Notes: generated by a model not told the origin, from the sequence alone. A stretch of 64,000 bases of DNA from Nymphalis io (GCF_905147045.1 NC_065906.1:10168001-10232000); one strand, 5' to 3'; counted from the stretch's first letter, positions 32,308 to 45,875 are shown. A program made the numbers and translations.

Positions 32308-34978
32308 GTTTCAACGTAATTAATGACTCCAGTGTGGCGTTCTAAATCTTTCAGTATGTTACGAAATGTGAAAATTTCGCTCGTTATATAGGAATGGCTC
32401 TATTATTATTATAATAAATCATTAGGTGATAGCTTATATACTTTTGTATTAACATAATTATAGATTACAGGTCAAAAATGTCTCGTATTATTCCACTGTT
32501 CATTATTTCCAATACTTTAAAATGTTAGCTAAAATAAACATTTATTATTTTATTAATAAATATTTACGCAACACTTAAAACTATATATATATACTTCTTG
32601 TTGGTGCAGTTACACACATTTAAATAAAAATTATATCATCAATTTACATGATAAAAAAACTTACTCAGAAGAAGTAGTAGAAAATCTTTATACTAAATAT
32701 TTAAGACTAAAAATGAAACGTATTATGGTTTATTCTTAAAAGGTTATGTCTTCGTTTTACACGACCTATTTAACCGCATGTCAAAGGAAACTTCATTGAG
32801 CAACATCCTGCGGACGTCATCACTATTCTTTGTATGTGTGTTGGATACGTAGCGAAATTAAATAGTGTTCTCTCGCTTTATACACACGCTTTTTGTTTTT
32901 GTCTTTCTCCAACATCTGCTCAGTGCAGGAACTATGAGTATGTGTTTATGTATATTTATGACGACACATTTTGTCAAGTTGAGTTCAAATGTCGTGATGC
33001 TCTATTTCTTTTGGGCGTTTATAGAGAACGTAGCAGCGTCTTCTGTTATGGTTCTTTCGAAACACTTTTTCGTCGATTGGATACATGTTTATTCAAAGTC
33101 ATGCCGGTTTTTATCAGCCTTTTCGTATTATATTGAACAAGAAGTAAATTGAAAATACTAAACCAGACACATTCTCAAAGATAAAAGTATTCAATCGACT
33201 GAGCCATCTTAGACCATTTTCAGAAATATGCTTAGTACAAGTTTAATATTTTTTTATTACAATACTATATAATAATAGACCTAATGCCTATGCTATGAAA
33301 TAGTTTTGAGAATTTAATACGAAATCCTTACTAGCTTCTAATATGACTTACCTAAAAAAATATGAATTTGGATAAAATGTAGTCCTTATTACAATCACAA
33401 TAGGGGCGACGATATGTAAAAACAATGTGTTGTATTTGTAACGTCGTAAAACAAAACATGACCTATCTCATCTCACATCAAAGGGTCGTGCTAAGCCTCC
33501 TTAGGACGTCACTACAAAGTTTTTGTGAGACCAATTTCTTACATTGGCTCCAATATTTGTCAAACATTTGACACGTTCATTCTTATTATAAAGATATGCT
33601 CAAATTATTGTGTAAATTTAATTTTTACCATTGTAAATAAAAATCATAATAAATAAAAAATTTACTACAGCACAAGTACAACTTTTATATCAATTTCAGC
33701 ACTCGCATATATTAATTATGAACAATCAAAATTTATATCCTTCGTAAAATATTTAATCGTCATTTTATAAGATAAAATAATACTACGACTAATTTGGAAT
33801 GTAAATTATATCGGTAAGAACTGATAAGAAACTCGGTACATTTAAATTTGTATATCCTGCAAATTAATACCAAACCCTTTCTATTGTTTTTATAATCTTG
33901 TAGTAAATAATAATCCTTATTTGTTTATATTAAACTACTCGAGACGACCAAGAGGTACCGATTATAACGTGACATTATAATATATTTATGGGTATATGAC
34001 ATTTTATTATATATATATATATATTATATGACGTTCATTTTATGTATAAATAAACGTGTCCACTTTGTGTAACTGATAGGCTCCTTTCATTTCTTAAAAA
34101 AAACATGATAAAGACTCTACCTCCATGTCAAAGTTGCAAACAGTAGTTTAGACATAAAGTAGCACTTTACGTCAAACATTGGGTCCAACGTGCAACCAAA
34201 GAGTGCAAGGAACTCTTATGAGATTTAGGTCACAAACTGCTGTTTATTTTTATCTTGAAGACATTGTCTGTAAGTTTTGGAATATAATCGATAAATCCCT
34301 GTGCAGACAGAGTTTAATGAAATTGTTTCAAATTTCAAACAGTTTTAATCAAATAGAAGATTTGTAAGTGTAATCTTATATATAAAAGTAGATAGTAGAT
34401 ATTAGATCAAGCTCCAAGCTTTATTATCCAATCAGCTCGATGGTTCCAAATTATTGTACTGTAATCTGAATTTATAAGATTCAGATATATATTTAAAACT
34501 TAGAGAATTAGGCTATAAGAAGTACATTAAAATGAATTTGTTTACATACCTTATTATTTATATTTAATAGTATTTAATTTAATTAGTTTTATCTATGTAA
34601 CTTAATTGTTAGAAAAGAGTAACTAGACTAGATTTGCCAGGTCTTCTCTGTATAATTTACATTCCGAACCGATGTTAACTATTCATTAAATTAATTGAAC
34701 TCTTGTAAAACGAAGTATTAAAAGTGCCCGAACGAGCTTACTTGAATAAATATTGATTTTGATGTCGTAGTAATTTTTATAGACATATTTAACATGTAGA
34801 CTGTTAGTTTTTTACGCATTGTTCATCGTTCATCAAAGCTGCTCGTGAATAGAAGATATTTTTTCATATTACGTTAATGCGTTAGAATAAGCCTTGTGTT
34901 AAGATGTATTAACAAATATAGTGTAAGAACTATGTAAAAGTATCATTGAAATAAACCACCAACACCTAGTTTTTTTTA
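32308..34978. other. AT-rich intronic sequence
   Basis: No exon recognised. Overlapping open frames at 32834-33152 (up to 100 codons) show no conserved motif and lack codon-quality signals I can judge. A short TA run lies at 34008-34026. Confidence 0.35.
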
Positions 34979-35242
34979 AGCAGCCTGTTAATGTCCCACT
35001 GCTGGGCTAAGGCCTTTTCTCCATTTTGAGGAGAAGGTTTGGCGCTTATTCCACCACGCTGCTTCAATGCGGGTTGGTAGAATACACATGTGGCAGAATT
35101 TCAATGAAATAAGACACATACAGGTTTCCTCACGATGTTTTCCTTCACCGTTAAGCACGAGATGAATTATAAACACAGATTAAGCACATGAATATTCAAT
35201 GTTTAAGATTCACGCGTTCTAACTACTAGGCCATCTTGGCCT
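34979..35242 (-). repeat. Family A SINE
   Basis: Minus-strand copy from 'gcagcctgttaatgtccc' to 'taactactaggccatcttgg'. About 25 bp containing the B-box region are deleted (the text jumps from 'atgaatattcaatg' to 'tttaagattcacgcg'). Confidence 0.85.
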
Positions 35243-35856
35243 AATTGATATATCAAATCTAAAAAACTTAATTGATAGGTTACCTTTTACGAATTTCAAA
35301 TCAGAAATATCACGTCACGCACATACTGATTCACATTGGAAGTATTACATATTTTTATAAATAAAAAAAACGTATCCGCGTTGTGTCGTAAATAAGAAAA
35401 AGTATAATAGGAATGTATTGCTATTATAATTTAATTTTATTAATATTAATATTCCTGTAACATCACTGGAACACATACAATTATTAATTTTGTATCTTCA
35501 GAAAAATGTTATTATAACCGAAAGTCTTTGAAATTTTGCAATCACGTCTCGTTATGAAGTTATGAAAAAGATGTTTCATAAATCACTCAACTTTGACGGC
35601 AACGAATACCTCATTAGTGACCCTATTACTGGCTCTGATTCAAAACTTATTCCTCTTAAATCGAACAGGTTTTACTTTCAGGGCTTATATTTGATTGTAT
35701 TATTTTTGTCAGATCAATATTATTTAAACAATAATGATAATTATATATTTATATATTACCTAAATATTTACTACACATTGTAATTAAAACCAAAATGTTT
35801 AGATTTGTTTAAAAGTAATTTATGCAATTTTTTTTATTTATATAATAAATATAATG
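35243..35856. other. AT-rich intronic sequence
   Basis: An open frame at 35562-35783 (73 codons) has no recognisable motif. Nothing else seen. Confidence 0.35.
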
Positions 35857-36149
35857 TTTTTTTTTATAGAATAGGAAGGCGGACAAGCATATGGGCCACC
35901 TGATGGTAAGTGGTCACCAAACGCCCTTAGACATTGGCATTATATGAAATGTTAACCATCGCTTACATCACAAATGCGTCACCAACCTTAGGAACTAAGA
36001 TGTTATGTCCCTTGTGCCTGTAATTACACTGGCTCACTCACCCTTCAAACCGGAACACAACAATACCGAGTACTGCTGTTTTGCGGTAGACTATCTGATG
36101 AGTGGGTGGTACCTACCCAGACGAGCTTGCACAAAGCTCTACCACCAGT
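35857..36149 (-). repeat. Family B element, full length
   Basis: Minus-strand copy: short poly(T), 'gaataggaaggcggacaagc', CCACCTGATGGTAAGTGG, then the standard body to 'agctctaccaccag'. It belongs to the ATAACATCTTAG subfamily (reads 'aactaagatgttatgtccc'). Confidence 0.88.
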
Positions 36150-36199
36150 TTGAATAATATCTGGACTAATAAACGAATCTGATTTTTTTTTTGCGTTAA

Positions 36200-36374
36200 T
36201 TTCAGTGAAATTAGACACGTGCAGATTTCCTCACGATGTTTTCCTTCGACATCAAGCACGAGATGAATTATAATCACAAATTAAGCATACGAAAATTCAG
36301 TGGTACTCGCCCGGGTTTGAACCCACAATCATCGGTTAAGATTCACGCTCTTACCACTGGGCCATCTCGGCTTT
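36200..36374 (-). repeat. Family A SINE, 5' half
   Basis: Minus-strand copy with an intact head (GGGTTTGAACCC, 'ccactgggccatctcggct'). It is truncated in the body at 'aatttcagtgaaattagac'. It lies about 50 bp from a family B copy. Confidence 0.82.
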
Positions 36375-36879
36375 TTTTCTCGGCACCTAAATATAAACGT
36401 TTAAAAAAATGATGTTTTTATGTGAAGTTAAAAATCATCCACAGCGTCAAACCTTTATGAATAATATACTTGCGAATAAAAGCTTCATTTGTTATTATCA
36501 GTTGTTCTTGGAGTGTATATTTTATATTCCATAAAAACTAGCATTAAACTCAGTGAAAATATATTATAATTTATATATATATTTTCGTTGAGCCTTTGTA
36601 CAGGACCTTAACGCAATTAGCCTTATACAATATAAGTGTTATTTTTATTGCTCAATCTGTCTCTAATGTGTGTGACAGATAGATAGACGCACATCAACGG
36701 ATTCTTTTGAGGATTCCATCTTTTAGAGATCTGTTCTTAAATGTTTTTTTCTCTACTTTTATTCGAACAATCTTTCCATAACACAGCTCGTTTGAATACG
36801 TGTAACTATATAAATAATGATTACTATAAAAAGTTTAAGGCCGACATTAACTTTTTATGTTTTTAATTCATTTTCCACT
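36375..36879. other. AT-rich intronic sequence
   Basis: Nothing recognised. Confidence 0.35.
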
Positions 36880-37162
36880 TGGTGGTAGGGATTTGTGCAA
36901 GTCCGTCTGGGTAGGTACCACCCGGGTACTCATTAGATATTATATCGCGAAAAAGCAGTACTTGTTATTGTTGTGTTCCGGTTTGAAGGGTGAGTCTGCC
37001 AGTGTAATTACAGGCACAAGGTCCATGACGTTTTAGTTCCCAAGGTTTGTGGAGCATTGGCGATGTAAGCGATGGTTAATATTTCTTACAATGCCAATGT
37101 CTATCGGCGTTGGTGACCACTTACCATCAGGTGGCCCATATGCTCGTTCGCTAACCTATGTC
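36880..37162 (+). repeat. Family B element
   Basis: Plus-strand copy from 'ttggtggtagggatttgtgc' through 'gttccggtttgaagggtgag' to CCACTTACCATCAGGTGG and 'catatgctcgttcgctaacc'. It has a 4-bp insertion in 'ccacccgggtactc' and no clean poly(A). Confidence 0.85.
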
Positions 37163-37655
37163 AAAAGTATTTTTTTCTTTAAATCTTCGAATAATACTGA
37201 GTCCTAGGGATTATCTGTGATGCTAACAAGCTTACCTTGACAGTATATTTTTAGACGCAATTATTTATAGTGTCCTAAATACTTTTATACATAACGGTTT
37301 TCTCAAATAATATCGAGGTTATTTTTATTTATTAACCCTTTTCACTATTTCTTTTCATGTATCAAAGCAAGCTGAAAAGAGGTGAAACCTTTACAAAGCT
37401 TTTTAATACGACTTACTGTGTACATTATCTGGACTCTATATCTTGTTACATTTTGTTAGCTGTCGTCCCGGTGTCTTTTGACTTTCTGATGTTTATTTTT
37501 TTCTTCAATGGTATTTCATAACTTCTTCATTGACCAATATCCTGTGTGCTTGTTGTTTTTCGTATAATTAACTTCGAGATGGAAGGTATTGTAATGATCC
37601 GATTTTTAAAAGCCCATATTATATATACTACATGTACAAATAATACTTATATTAA
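37163..37655. other. AT-rich intronic sequence
   Basis: Nothing recognised. Confidence 0.35.
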
Positions 37656-37942
37656 GCCGAGATAGTCCAGTGGTAAGAACGCGTGATTTTTAACCGATGA
37701 TCGTGGGTTCAAACCCGAGCAAGCACCACTGAATTTTCATGTGCTTAATTTGTGATTATAATTCATCTCAAGGAAAACATCGTGAGGAAACATGCATGTG
37801 TCTAATTTCACTGAAATTCTGCCACATGTGTATTCTACCAACCCGCACTGGAGCAGCGTGGTGGAATAAGCTCCAAAACTTCTCCTCAAAAAATGGAGAG
37901 AAGGCCTTTAGCCCAGCAGTGGGATATTAACAGGCTGTTACG
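37656..37942 (+). repeat. Family A SINE
   Basis: Plus-strand copy with head GCCGAGATAGTCCAGTGG and B box GGGTTCAAACCCG. It has a ~20-bp deletion at 'attcatctcaaggaaaacat' and a tail ending 'caggctgttacgg'. Confidence 0.88.
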
Positions 37943-38810
37943 GTACAAATATTTAACACATGTACGTTTTAAGGGGGTAAATTGGTATTTATGTTGTTTT
38001 TTACATAATATGTACTTTATTTCGTTCGTTGTCAATTTTCGTCTTGTAGATGTTAAAAAAAAATAATGATAGATGACGACGAATTAGTTTTTGAACATGT
38101 CCAGTAAAAATACCTATCATAAACGAAATATTGTTTTATAATAATGAAAAATTAAATAATTTAAAATGAGACTACTGGAACAAATAACAAAAACTATGTT
38201 TGTTTATCAAGTTAATATAAACCTTTTAGCTTCGGTAAACTAATATTCGTCACAAAACCCGTATTCGGTCCATTAATAAATATTTATTTAAAAAAACATA
38301 ATCAATTATTCCGTATTTAATATTGTTGCGAGAAATAACATGTATGTACAATAAACATTACACGAACTTATTACATAAATTGATATTTCCAACTGGTGGC
38401 GGGAGTCAGAGTAACACTAGATTATCCCTTGAAATAACTTGATAATATAATTAATTTTCTGAGCGTCGTTGTCGTTGCGATTATTACATTTTCTTAAGGA
38501 ATTTCGTGGTAGCTTTCATAACATTTTAATAATTTTAAATATATTATGTATAAGGCTTTTGTTTTATATTGTATTGAAATAATTGAGTAATATTTACACA
38601 TGAACTTGTGGAATGTATCAAGAATGCAAACATTTTCCCGTTGAATCGCAAAATTCCGATCGTCTAAGCGAAAAATGAAACGCACACCAGTCACCAGAGA
38701 AGGTCAGAATGTTTATAAATATTAATACACCATTACTACGCTCAAGCCTACCTTATTCGAGGAAATAAATAAGTAAAATATATTCATGTTTAAATACTAA
38801 GGTTATATAC
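37943..38810. other. AT-rich intronic sequence
   Basis: Nothing recognised. Confidence 0.35.
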
Positions 38811-39078
38811 AGTAACAGTAACTGCCTGTTAATTTCCCACTGCTGGGCTAAGGTCTCCTCTGCCTTTTGAGGAGAAGGTTTAGAGCTTATTCCACCGCGC
38901 TGCTTCAATGCGAGTTGGTAGCATACACATGTGGTAGAATTCCAATGAATTTAGACACATGCAGGCTTCCTCACGATGTTTTCCTGCACCTTCATGAAAA
39001 TTCAGTGGTGCTTGATCGGGTTTGAACCCACGATCATCGGTTAAGATTCACGCGTTCTAACCACTAGGCCGTGTCGAC
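38811..39078 (-). repeat. Family A SINE
   Basis: Minus-strand copy from AGTAACAGTAACTGCC to 'accactaggccgtgtcgact'. It lost about 35 bp between 'tgcacctt' and 'catgaaaattcag'. The tRNA head is intact. Confidence 0.87.
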
Positions 39079-39310
39079 TAATGATGAAGCTAAATATCAC
39101 AAAACAAACTGTTATCTTGCATATTGTGTCTGAATTACACTCAAAGCTGTCAATCACAAGGAATAGACATACGCAGGGCATATTATAGAACATACAGGTA
39201 CCCATTCCATTCCTCCATTCGTATTAGGATGAGTGGTGGACGATTTTACATACTTTCCGAATCACGAGAGTGTAATACGGCTCGATCCTGACTCCGGCTT
39301 GGATTTGAGA

Positions 39311-39568
39311 ATAATATCCTGGGATAATAATAATATCCTGTGACATTTTTCACACACGGCCATCTGATCCCAAATTAAGCTTATACAAAGCTTGTGCTAT
39401 GGAAACCAGACAACCGATATACTACATATACTACTTTTCTTTTGTAAATACATACTTATATAGATAATTACACCCAGACTCAGGACAAACAGACATGTTC
39501 ATGCACACAAATGTCTGTCCTGGGTGGGAATCGAACCCACAACCCTCGGCGTAAAAGGCAAGTATCTA
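39311..39568 (-). repeat. Family C SINE with duplicated tail end
   Basis: Minus-strand copy. The 3' end shows 'ataatatcctgggataata' and then again 'ataatatcctgtgac', a local duplication of the tail. The tRNA-like head keeps the B box (complement GGGAATCGAACCC) but is cut short after 'ggcaagtatcta', so the A box is missing. Confidence 0.8.
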
Positions 39569-42500
39569 AAGAATAACTAGATAGAAAACCTGAATGGCTT
39601 CTCGACTCGTCGTTTTAGTATCGAAATCGGTGCCTCGATCCCTAAGAAATATTGTCGTAAATATTATTTTATTTAGACAATAGATGCTCTAGCGTACTTT
39701 TCAATCTCATCTATCCGTGCTTCTAAACCGAAATGACCGGAATGTGAAGCTATTTGTTTTTTTATAAAAGAATTTTTCACTTAAATATAGACTTCGTCAT
39801 ATTTTTAAAAAAATTACTATCAATTATAATGTTTCATAAACAGCGGCATAAAATTGACGAAATTTATTAAGCCCACAATACACTCGAATGATGCCGTTAA
39901 CAAGTTTATCTACCGGAACCCAATAATATAGCGGCGGTCACATTTCGCGGTAGAATTAATAGTGCCCGAGTAACGTATCCGTATAATATATACGAAATAC
40001 AGAGTACTTATTCTGTTTATAGTATTTGTAATATTGCTGTGTAGTATCGGCACCAATTAATTAAAGCTACCATAGTTCAATCTATGGGTATCGTAATGGC
40101 CGATTAAGGGATTATTTGTTGATTTTATGTATCTAATAAATTCGCTTCCTTAACAACCGTTTGGTGGTGCAAAATAACCCACTACGAAAAGACCAAGATG
40201 AATTGGTCTTTAGTAAATATCTGCTGAGCACTTTTGTTATGCATTTTGTACATTGTGCCAAGATAATATAAATGATGATTGTCATATATTTCAAGTAAAA
40301 GATCTTTGGCGCGATGTGAGTTATATAATATGTAAGGTTAGTTCTGCTGGTATCGACTGCAAACGGTGACAATTATTTTTCAAGATTCAGATTTTATAAA
40401 AGGGCCTTCTATTCTATTCGAATTTGGATGGAATATGGGAAATAAGGGTTGAATAGAAGTAGTTTACCTTTTTTACAGAGACAAAAAAGGCAAAGGACCG
40501 TACCGTAGGTAGTCAATTTAATAATAATCTTCCTTTAAAAAAAAAAACAAAAAATAAATAATATATATATATTTAAATATAAATATCTATTAGTGACGTC
40601 TGTACTTTGAAAATTTGTACAGCTGTCAGTCAGTCAGCTTATGGTTTTCAGAATTTTTAGTTAATGCAAGAGATGTTATGATTACCAAGAGAGTAAGTAG
40701 GCTATCTCGATAATTTGTACAGTAAATATATATATTTTTTATACTGAGAATAAAATTTAATTTAAAACGTCAAAGCAATTTGTAGAAGTAGTTCTATTTT
40801 TGAATCAATTCATTTACATGAACAGCGAGATAAAAATTAACACATCGAAATTAAAGCCTGACATACAAATGCATTTATTAATCTACAAATCGCGTTCTAA
40901 TTGCTAATGGATCAGATACACATATAGATAACAACAGTTTTATCTATCGATTGGATTTTTCATTTCTATAATGTTTGAATTGATGCTTTAATGATATCAA
41001 TTTAAAACCTTGACTTGAAAATACGTTGAATTGATTTAAAAAACAAGTGATTGAGTTTTCATTTGATTCCGATTATAATACAATAGAGCACAAGTGTATG
41101 CACAAACAGGTGCTATCCAGGTTCTATTCAGACACTCGTAATCTGATTATCGATTACTAAGAAGAAAAACTCAATCAATTTGTAATCGTTAATGGGACTT
41201 GCGGTGTTATCATTTTGCCACTACACCATTACACCATACCATAGTCTCAGATCGGGTGTATATTATACGAGTATACAAATAATTAAAATAAAGAACAAAG
41301 TTACTGCTGAGTTTTGATGTAAAACATATTGTGGTACCTTATATGTCGTAACGGAAAACGGCATGACGCTTTCTTAAACCGTCCCATCCCTCTATACTCC
41401 CTACTGTTTGCGTGGCGCGTATCCTATATTACACTTCGTGTACTTCTCTGTGTGCACTAGCACACATAGCAAAAACATATTTATCTTATTAACGTAACAA
41501 CGTTTTCACTACATGTTTATGTTTTTTTTTTAATTATAAATTATTTTATTAACGATCAATTTTGATGTTTCACGTTTGTCAGGAGTCCCATTACGAACAC
41601 ATTATTTTGATAACATCTTAGCCGAATCAATATTTCTATTTTTTTTAAATATAACTTAAATAAATTATTTTTGAATTTGAATATAAAGAATGTTCGGAAA
41701 AGCCTTGACCCTTTCCAGCTGAACCAGTAACATCATAATTTGTTTATGACTCTGTTATTGAACTAGAATTTTATTTGATAACAGCTGCTCGCGACTCGTT
41801 CGCGTGGTCGTTCAAATGGAAATACATTTTTGCTGTTTCGTTAAAACTTTTTTCGTTTCCGGGAATAAATGTATCCTATTTATTAATTCACGATATATTT
41901 TGTTTTTTTTTTTTTTTTAATTCAGACAACCATTCTGCCTTTTTCAATTAAACTAATTTGTATTTATAATTCATTTCGTGCATGGTGTTGAAAGAAAGCA
42001 CTTTTAAGTCAGGTGACGTGGTATATTCAGTAGCAGGCCCGCAAGATTTTAGGCCTCTAAGATATATAACAAAATAGTAATATAACGAAATAGTATCACA
42101 TTGTTCAAGATCAAAATACATTATGCCAAATGTTATTTGAATTTATCTTTTCGTCAATAGATGGCGTTAGATGTATTTTACATCTCGCTATAACAATGTT
42201 TTTTGGTAAATACTTAATAAGTTTTAGCCAATTTATAAGATAGAGAACACTATCTGACCAGCAATACAAACTTGGTGGTTTTAATATAAAGTCTCACAGT
42301 ACCAATACTACCAGGTAACCCCAAACACATATAGTATTATATTCAACGAGATTATTTATAAACAAAATTAAGCATTTCAGAACTCGACTCTTTTCCATCA
42401 ACGTTTTCCACTGAGCCATCTCATTTTATAATTATAATAATAACAACCCTGAATAAATTTCAGAAAATATTATATAACAGAAGCGACCCCGTTCCAATTT

Positions 42501-42806
42501 TATTATATACTTATATACAAAAGTTTTGTTATCTGAATAATAGATAAGTTAGTATTGAACTAGGTCTAACAACTATCTTAAGTTTGGTCCGTGGAGACGT
42601 TTTGACCTAAATACTTGATCTAAATGTTATATTTATTCACGGTTTGATTTCATTCGCGTAAACATTAAAATTTAAGATTTTCTACCAATTTGCGAAATCC
42701 TATTTTCCACTAGAAAGAACGTCAGTGTGATGCCAAGTGATTTATTTAACATCTGGACATATTTTACACACTAAAAGTCGTCGGTCTATACTTCTTCCAA
42801 AAGAAT
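39569..42806. other. AT-rich intronic sequence
   Basis: About 3.2 kb with no exon and no good repeat copy. Likely family A scraps lie near 41960-42000 ('aattcatttcgtgcatggtg') and 42405-42425. A poly(T) run sits at about 41903-41918. Confidence 0.4.
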
Positions 42807-43279
42807 CACGCATGGTGAAAAACTCGTGAAGTGGCTTGCAGCCGCGTTTCGAGGTCAGCCAGCGTACAGCCAGAGCCCTAGCGAGTATTGCCGCGATGGG
42901 TGTTGGTCCAATGGAGACGGCTGTTGAACCAATGCCGGGGGAAACTGTATTGACCTGCCGGACAGGGAGACCCGAAGAAACGGCTGTTCCGCTGGCCGCC
43001 CGTGGCATAGTACAGGGGCCCGAGCGTGCCTAACCAGCTCGTAAGGCTGCCCCACCAGGCCACGCATAATCTCGGGGTGGACCGTCGTGCCGGTTGGTGA
43101 CCGGTAGGTGGGGTCCCGGCGGCCACTTCCGGGGGGGTTCGGGGGCCCTTCCGTCCGGCGGGTCAGTGTATTTTTCCTTTTGGTACCCACTTGGGGAAAC
43201 ACGCCTCCACACTTTGCCCATCCCTATCGTGGCAATACATCGCTCGCTTCACGTCTCTTTTCCATTTTATTTTTCCCGA
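42807..43279 (+). other. GC-rich 5' leader of the LINE
   Basis: About 470 bp, CpG-rich, with runs such as 'cgggggggttcgggggccc'. Several overlapping short open frames on both strands are composition artefacts. Such leaders often hold the internal promoter in LINEs; that role is inferred. Confidence 0.5.
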
Positions 43280-44074
43280 ATGGCGCAACAAAACAGAAAT
43301 AACGGTCGTACAGCGGTGCACACCCCCACCATACCCTCGCTGTTTGAGGTCGAGTTCTCTAACATCCTAGGACTCCACACTAACCTCAACGCTGTCCACC
43401 ACCATCTCGAGACAGCACGGCCAGCAATGTTGTTTCTCACGGAGACACAAATACTCCGTCCTGCCGATACCAGCTACCTTAATTATCCCGGCTACACGCT
43501 TGAAGAATCCTTCAAAGCGAAAGCCGGAGTATGCTTGTTCGTCAGGACGGATGTTTGCTGTCACCGACTGCGCTGCTTGGAGGACCCCTCCTTCTCCATG
43601 TTGGTGGTACGTGTGGACCTGGTTCGTCAGAGCCGAGTCTACGTGTGCCTCTACAGATCCCACAATGGTGACTTGGAGACAAGCCGATTATTTGACCATC
43701 TTAGTCGGGTGGCAGATGCTGCGCAAGAGCAATTTCCTAACGCGGAATTGGTGTTTTTGGGGGATTTTAATGCTCACCACGAATCATGGTTGAAATCCCT
43801 CAAAACTGACCATGCTGGAAGGACTGCTCATGCTTTTGCTCTCACACATGACTTGACCCAACTGGTTGATCAGCCCACCAGGATCCCAGACATTGATGGG
43901 CAAGCACCTTCTCTACTGGACCTTCTGCTGACTTCTCACCCGGTAGAATATCAGGTTGTGGTTCAGGCTCCTCTTGGCTCTTCGGATCACAGCCTTATTT
44001 CTACCAGAGTGGCACAGGCCAAGCTGCCGCCACTAGCCGGTCCCTTGGAAGGAACTTTGCTTCAGTGGGAATGA
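43280..44074 (+). pseudogene. LINE endonuclease (APE-type) domain
   Basis: AP-endonuclease-like domain that nicks target DNA for reverse transcription. The frame runs from Met at 43280 to the TGA at 44072, about 264 residues; the open frame also extends upstream to 43094 without recognisable content. Catalytic-type motifs appear in order: FLTETQ (about 43430), LYRSHNGD, FLGDFNAHHESW (about 43750), DLLLTSHP and LGSSDHSLI (about 43975). The stop falls right after the domain where the ORF should continue to the reverse transcriptase. The next residues (LCFSGNDPTAS) are in another frame, so the open frame is broken. Confidence 0.88.
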
Positions 44075-44164
44075 TCCGACAGCTAGTGCCGCTGCTGTTA
44101 CTGGCGAGATCATGTTGGGAATGGAATACTACATTCCTAGCTCAGATCTCGTCAGTAGGAGACG

Positions 44165-45534
44165 CGTAACCGTTGGTTCACTCGTGAATGTGCCGATGCT
44201 GTATCATCTAAGCAGGCGGCATATCGCAAGTGGCGTCTGACCAAGTCTGTGCAAAACAATTTCTGCCAATCTTCGCTGCCACCGCTCAGAAATCCGGACG
44301 GATTGCTAGCTCTCAGTCCGCAAGAGCAAGCTGATCTCCTGGCTAAACTCTTTGCCGACAATTCCGTCATCGATGATTGTAGTGCGCTGCCACCTACAAT
44401 ACCTTCATGTGGCCATACGATGCCTGACATTAAAATCAGGCAACGTGATGTGCGTGCGGAGCTGCAATCACTTGATGTACGAAAAGCTAGCGGTCCCGAT
44501 GGAATACCAGCCATAGTGCTGAAGAAGTGCGCAGCGGAGCTGTCTCCTGTGTTTGTCTCTCTTCGGGATGTGTGCCGGAGGCTTGGAGAAGAGCTAATGT
44601 GCAAGCGATTCCCAAAAAAGGGGATCGGTCTGACCCGGCAAATTATCGGCCAATAGCTATCACCTCAGTACTTTGTAAGGTGATGGAACGGATTTTAAAC
44701 AACCAACTGATCGATTACCTAGAAGATCACTATTTAATTAATGATCGTCAATACGGGTTTCGACCAAAATGGTCCACAGGTGATCTTCTAGCGTACGTAA
44801 CACACCTCTGGGGTGAAGCTATCGACAAGCATGGAGAATCGTTGGCTGTCAGCCTCGATATCTCCAAGGCTTTCGACAGGGTCTGGCACAGAGGTCTTCT
44901 CTCCAAGCTGCCGGCATATGGTCTGCCTGCTCAGCTATGCACCTGGATTGCCAGCTTCCTACACAAGCGTAGCCTTTGTGTTTTAGTTGATGGTTGCGCT
45001 TCACAATTCTATGTAGTGAATGCTGGGGTCCCCCAGGGATCTGTGCTATCTCCCACACTCTTTCTTTTGCATATCAATGACATGCTCTCTCTTGGGAACA
45101 TACATTGCTATGCAGACGATAGTACAGTGCATGGTGGATACCACGGACGCGCAGTGGCTGGGCGAGCGGAAATTGAGGAGAGGCGGAAGGATCTTGTCAT
45201 TGAACTCGATAGGACGTTAGAGCTCATCGCGAAATGGGGCTCTGATAATCTTGTTGAGTTTAATGCCAAGAAAACACAGGTATGCGCTCTCACGGCGAAA
45301 AAGTCAACATTTTCCCCTCTTCCCTCCCTCTGTGGTACTCCGCTGGTGATGCAAAGCAAAATCGCCATGCTGGGGATTGACGTTCGCTGCGACCTTAGTC
45401 CAAGGGATTACATCGAGGCTGTTATAAAAACAGCTTCACGGAAACTCGGAGTTCTGAACAAGGTGCTGCGCTTTTTCACGCCACAACAACTGTGCAGTTG
45501 CAGCGACGTGCCGTACGCATTATTGGCGACGTAA
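44165..45534 (+). pseudogene. LINE reverse transcriptase domain, frameshifted
   Basis: Copies the element's RNA into DNA at the nicked target. The frame is readable from about 44165 (RNRWFTRECADAV), reaching RKASGPDGIP near 44490. It shifts frame at about 44555-44580 and continues to 45534. Core motifs are AIPKKGD, ANYRPIAIT, QYGFRP, SLDISKAFDRVWH, GVPQGSVLSP and the catalytic YADDSTV (codons at 45109-45129). The sequence WRLTKSVQ at about 44230 joins linker and RT unusually tightly, which suggests an internal deletion. The frame ends just after FTPQQLC, where a second deletion seems to have occurred. Confidence 0.88.
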
Positions 45535-45875
45535 AGGTCACAAACACCCTTGAACCTTTACAATTGCGTCGTGAGATAGCAGCACTGAGCGCTTTCTTTC
45601 GACTGTATCACGGCGAGTGCTCTGAGGAATTATTCTCTCTAATTCCTGCTTCTCCCTTCCTTCTTAAGTCCACGCGAGCTGGTTCTCGATGTCACCACCT
45701 AACTGTGACATCAATTCCATCGCGAACAAAGAAATTTGGCAACTCCTTTCTTTGTCGCTCTTCCAAAAAATGGAATTCCTTACCAGCTCACGTGTTCCCC
45801 TCCTCTTACAACCCGGGTTCCTTCAAACGAGGCGTGAAGAGGCATCTTGCGGGCCGGCAAGGCGAAGGCGGCTAG
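45492..45875 (+). pseudogene. LINE ORF C-terminus
   Basis: Third reading frame of the broken ORF. It contains LQRRAVRIIGD, LYHGECSEELF, TKKFGNSFLC, WNSLPAHVFPSSYNPGSFK and the stop at 45873. The same C-terminus is found, 5'-truncated and on the minus strand, at 48865-49219. The abrupt link from FTPQQL to VQLQRRAVRI suggests that about 30-40 residues are missing. Confidence 0.8.

Noticed and set aside
32834..33152. Overlapping 95-100 codon frames as a possible gene
   Set aside because: No recognisable motif and no confident splice sites; two frames overlap on the same strand in AT-rich DNA.
42742..43221. Several overlapping minus-strand frames of up to 115 codons
   Set aside because: They lie in the GC-rich LINE leader, where stop codons are rare by composition, and overlap each other in different frames.
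43094..43279. N-terminal extension of the LINE endonuclease frame upstream of Met 43280
   Set aside because: The residues are low-quality translation of the GC-rich leader with no motif. The endonuclease domain starts after 43280, so I did not count it as coding.
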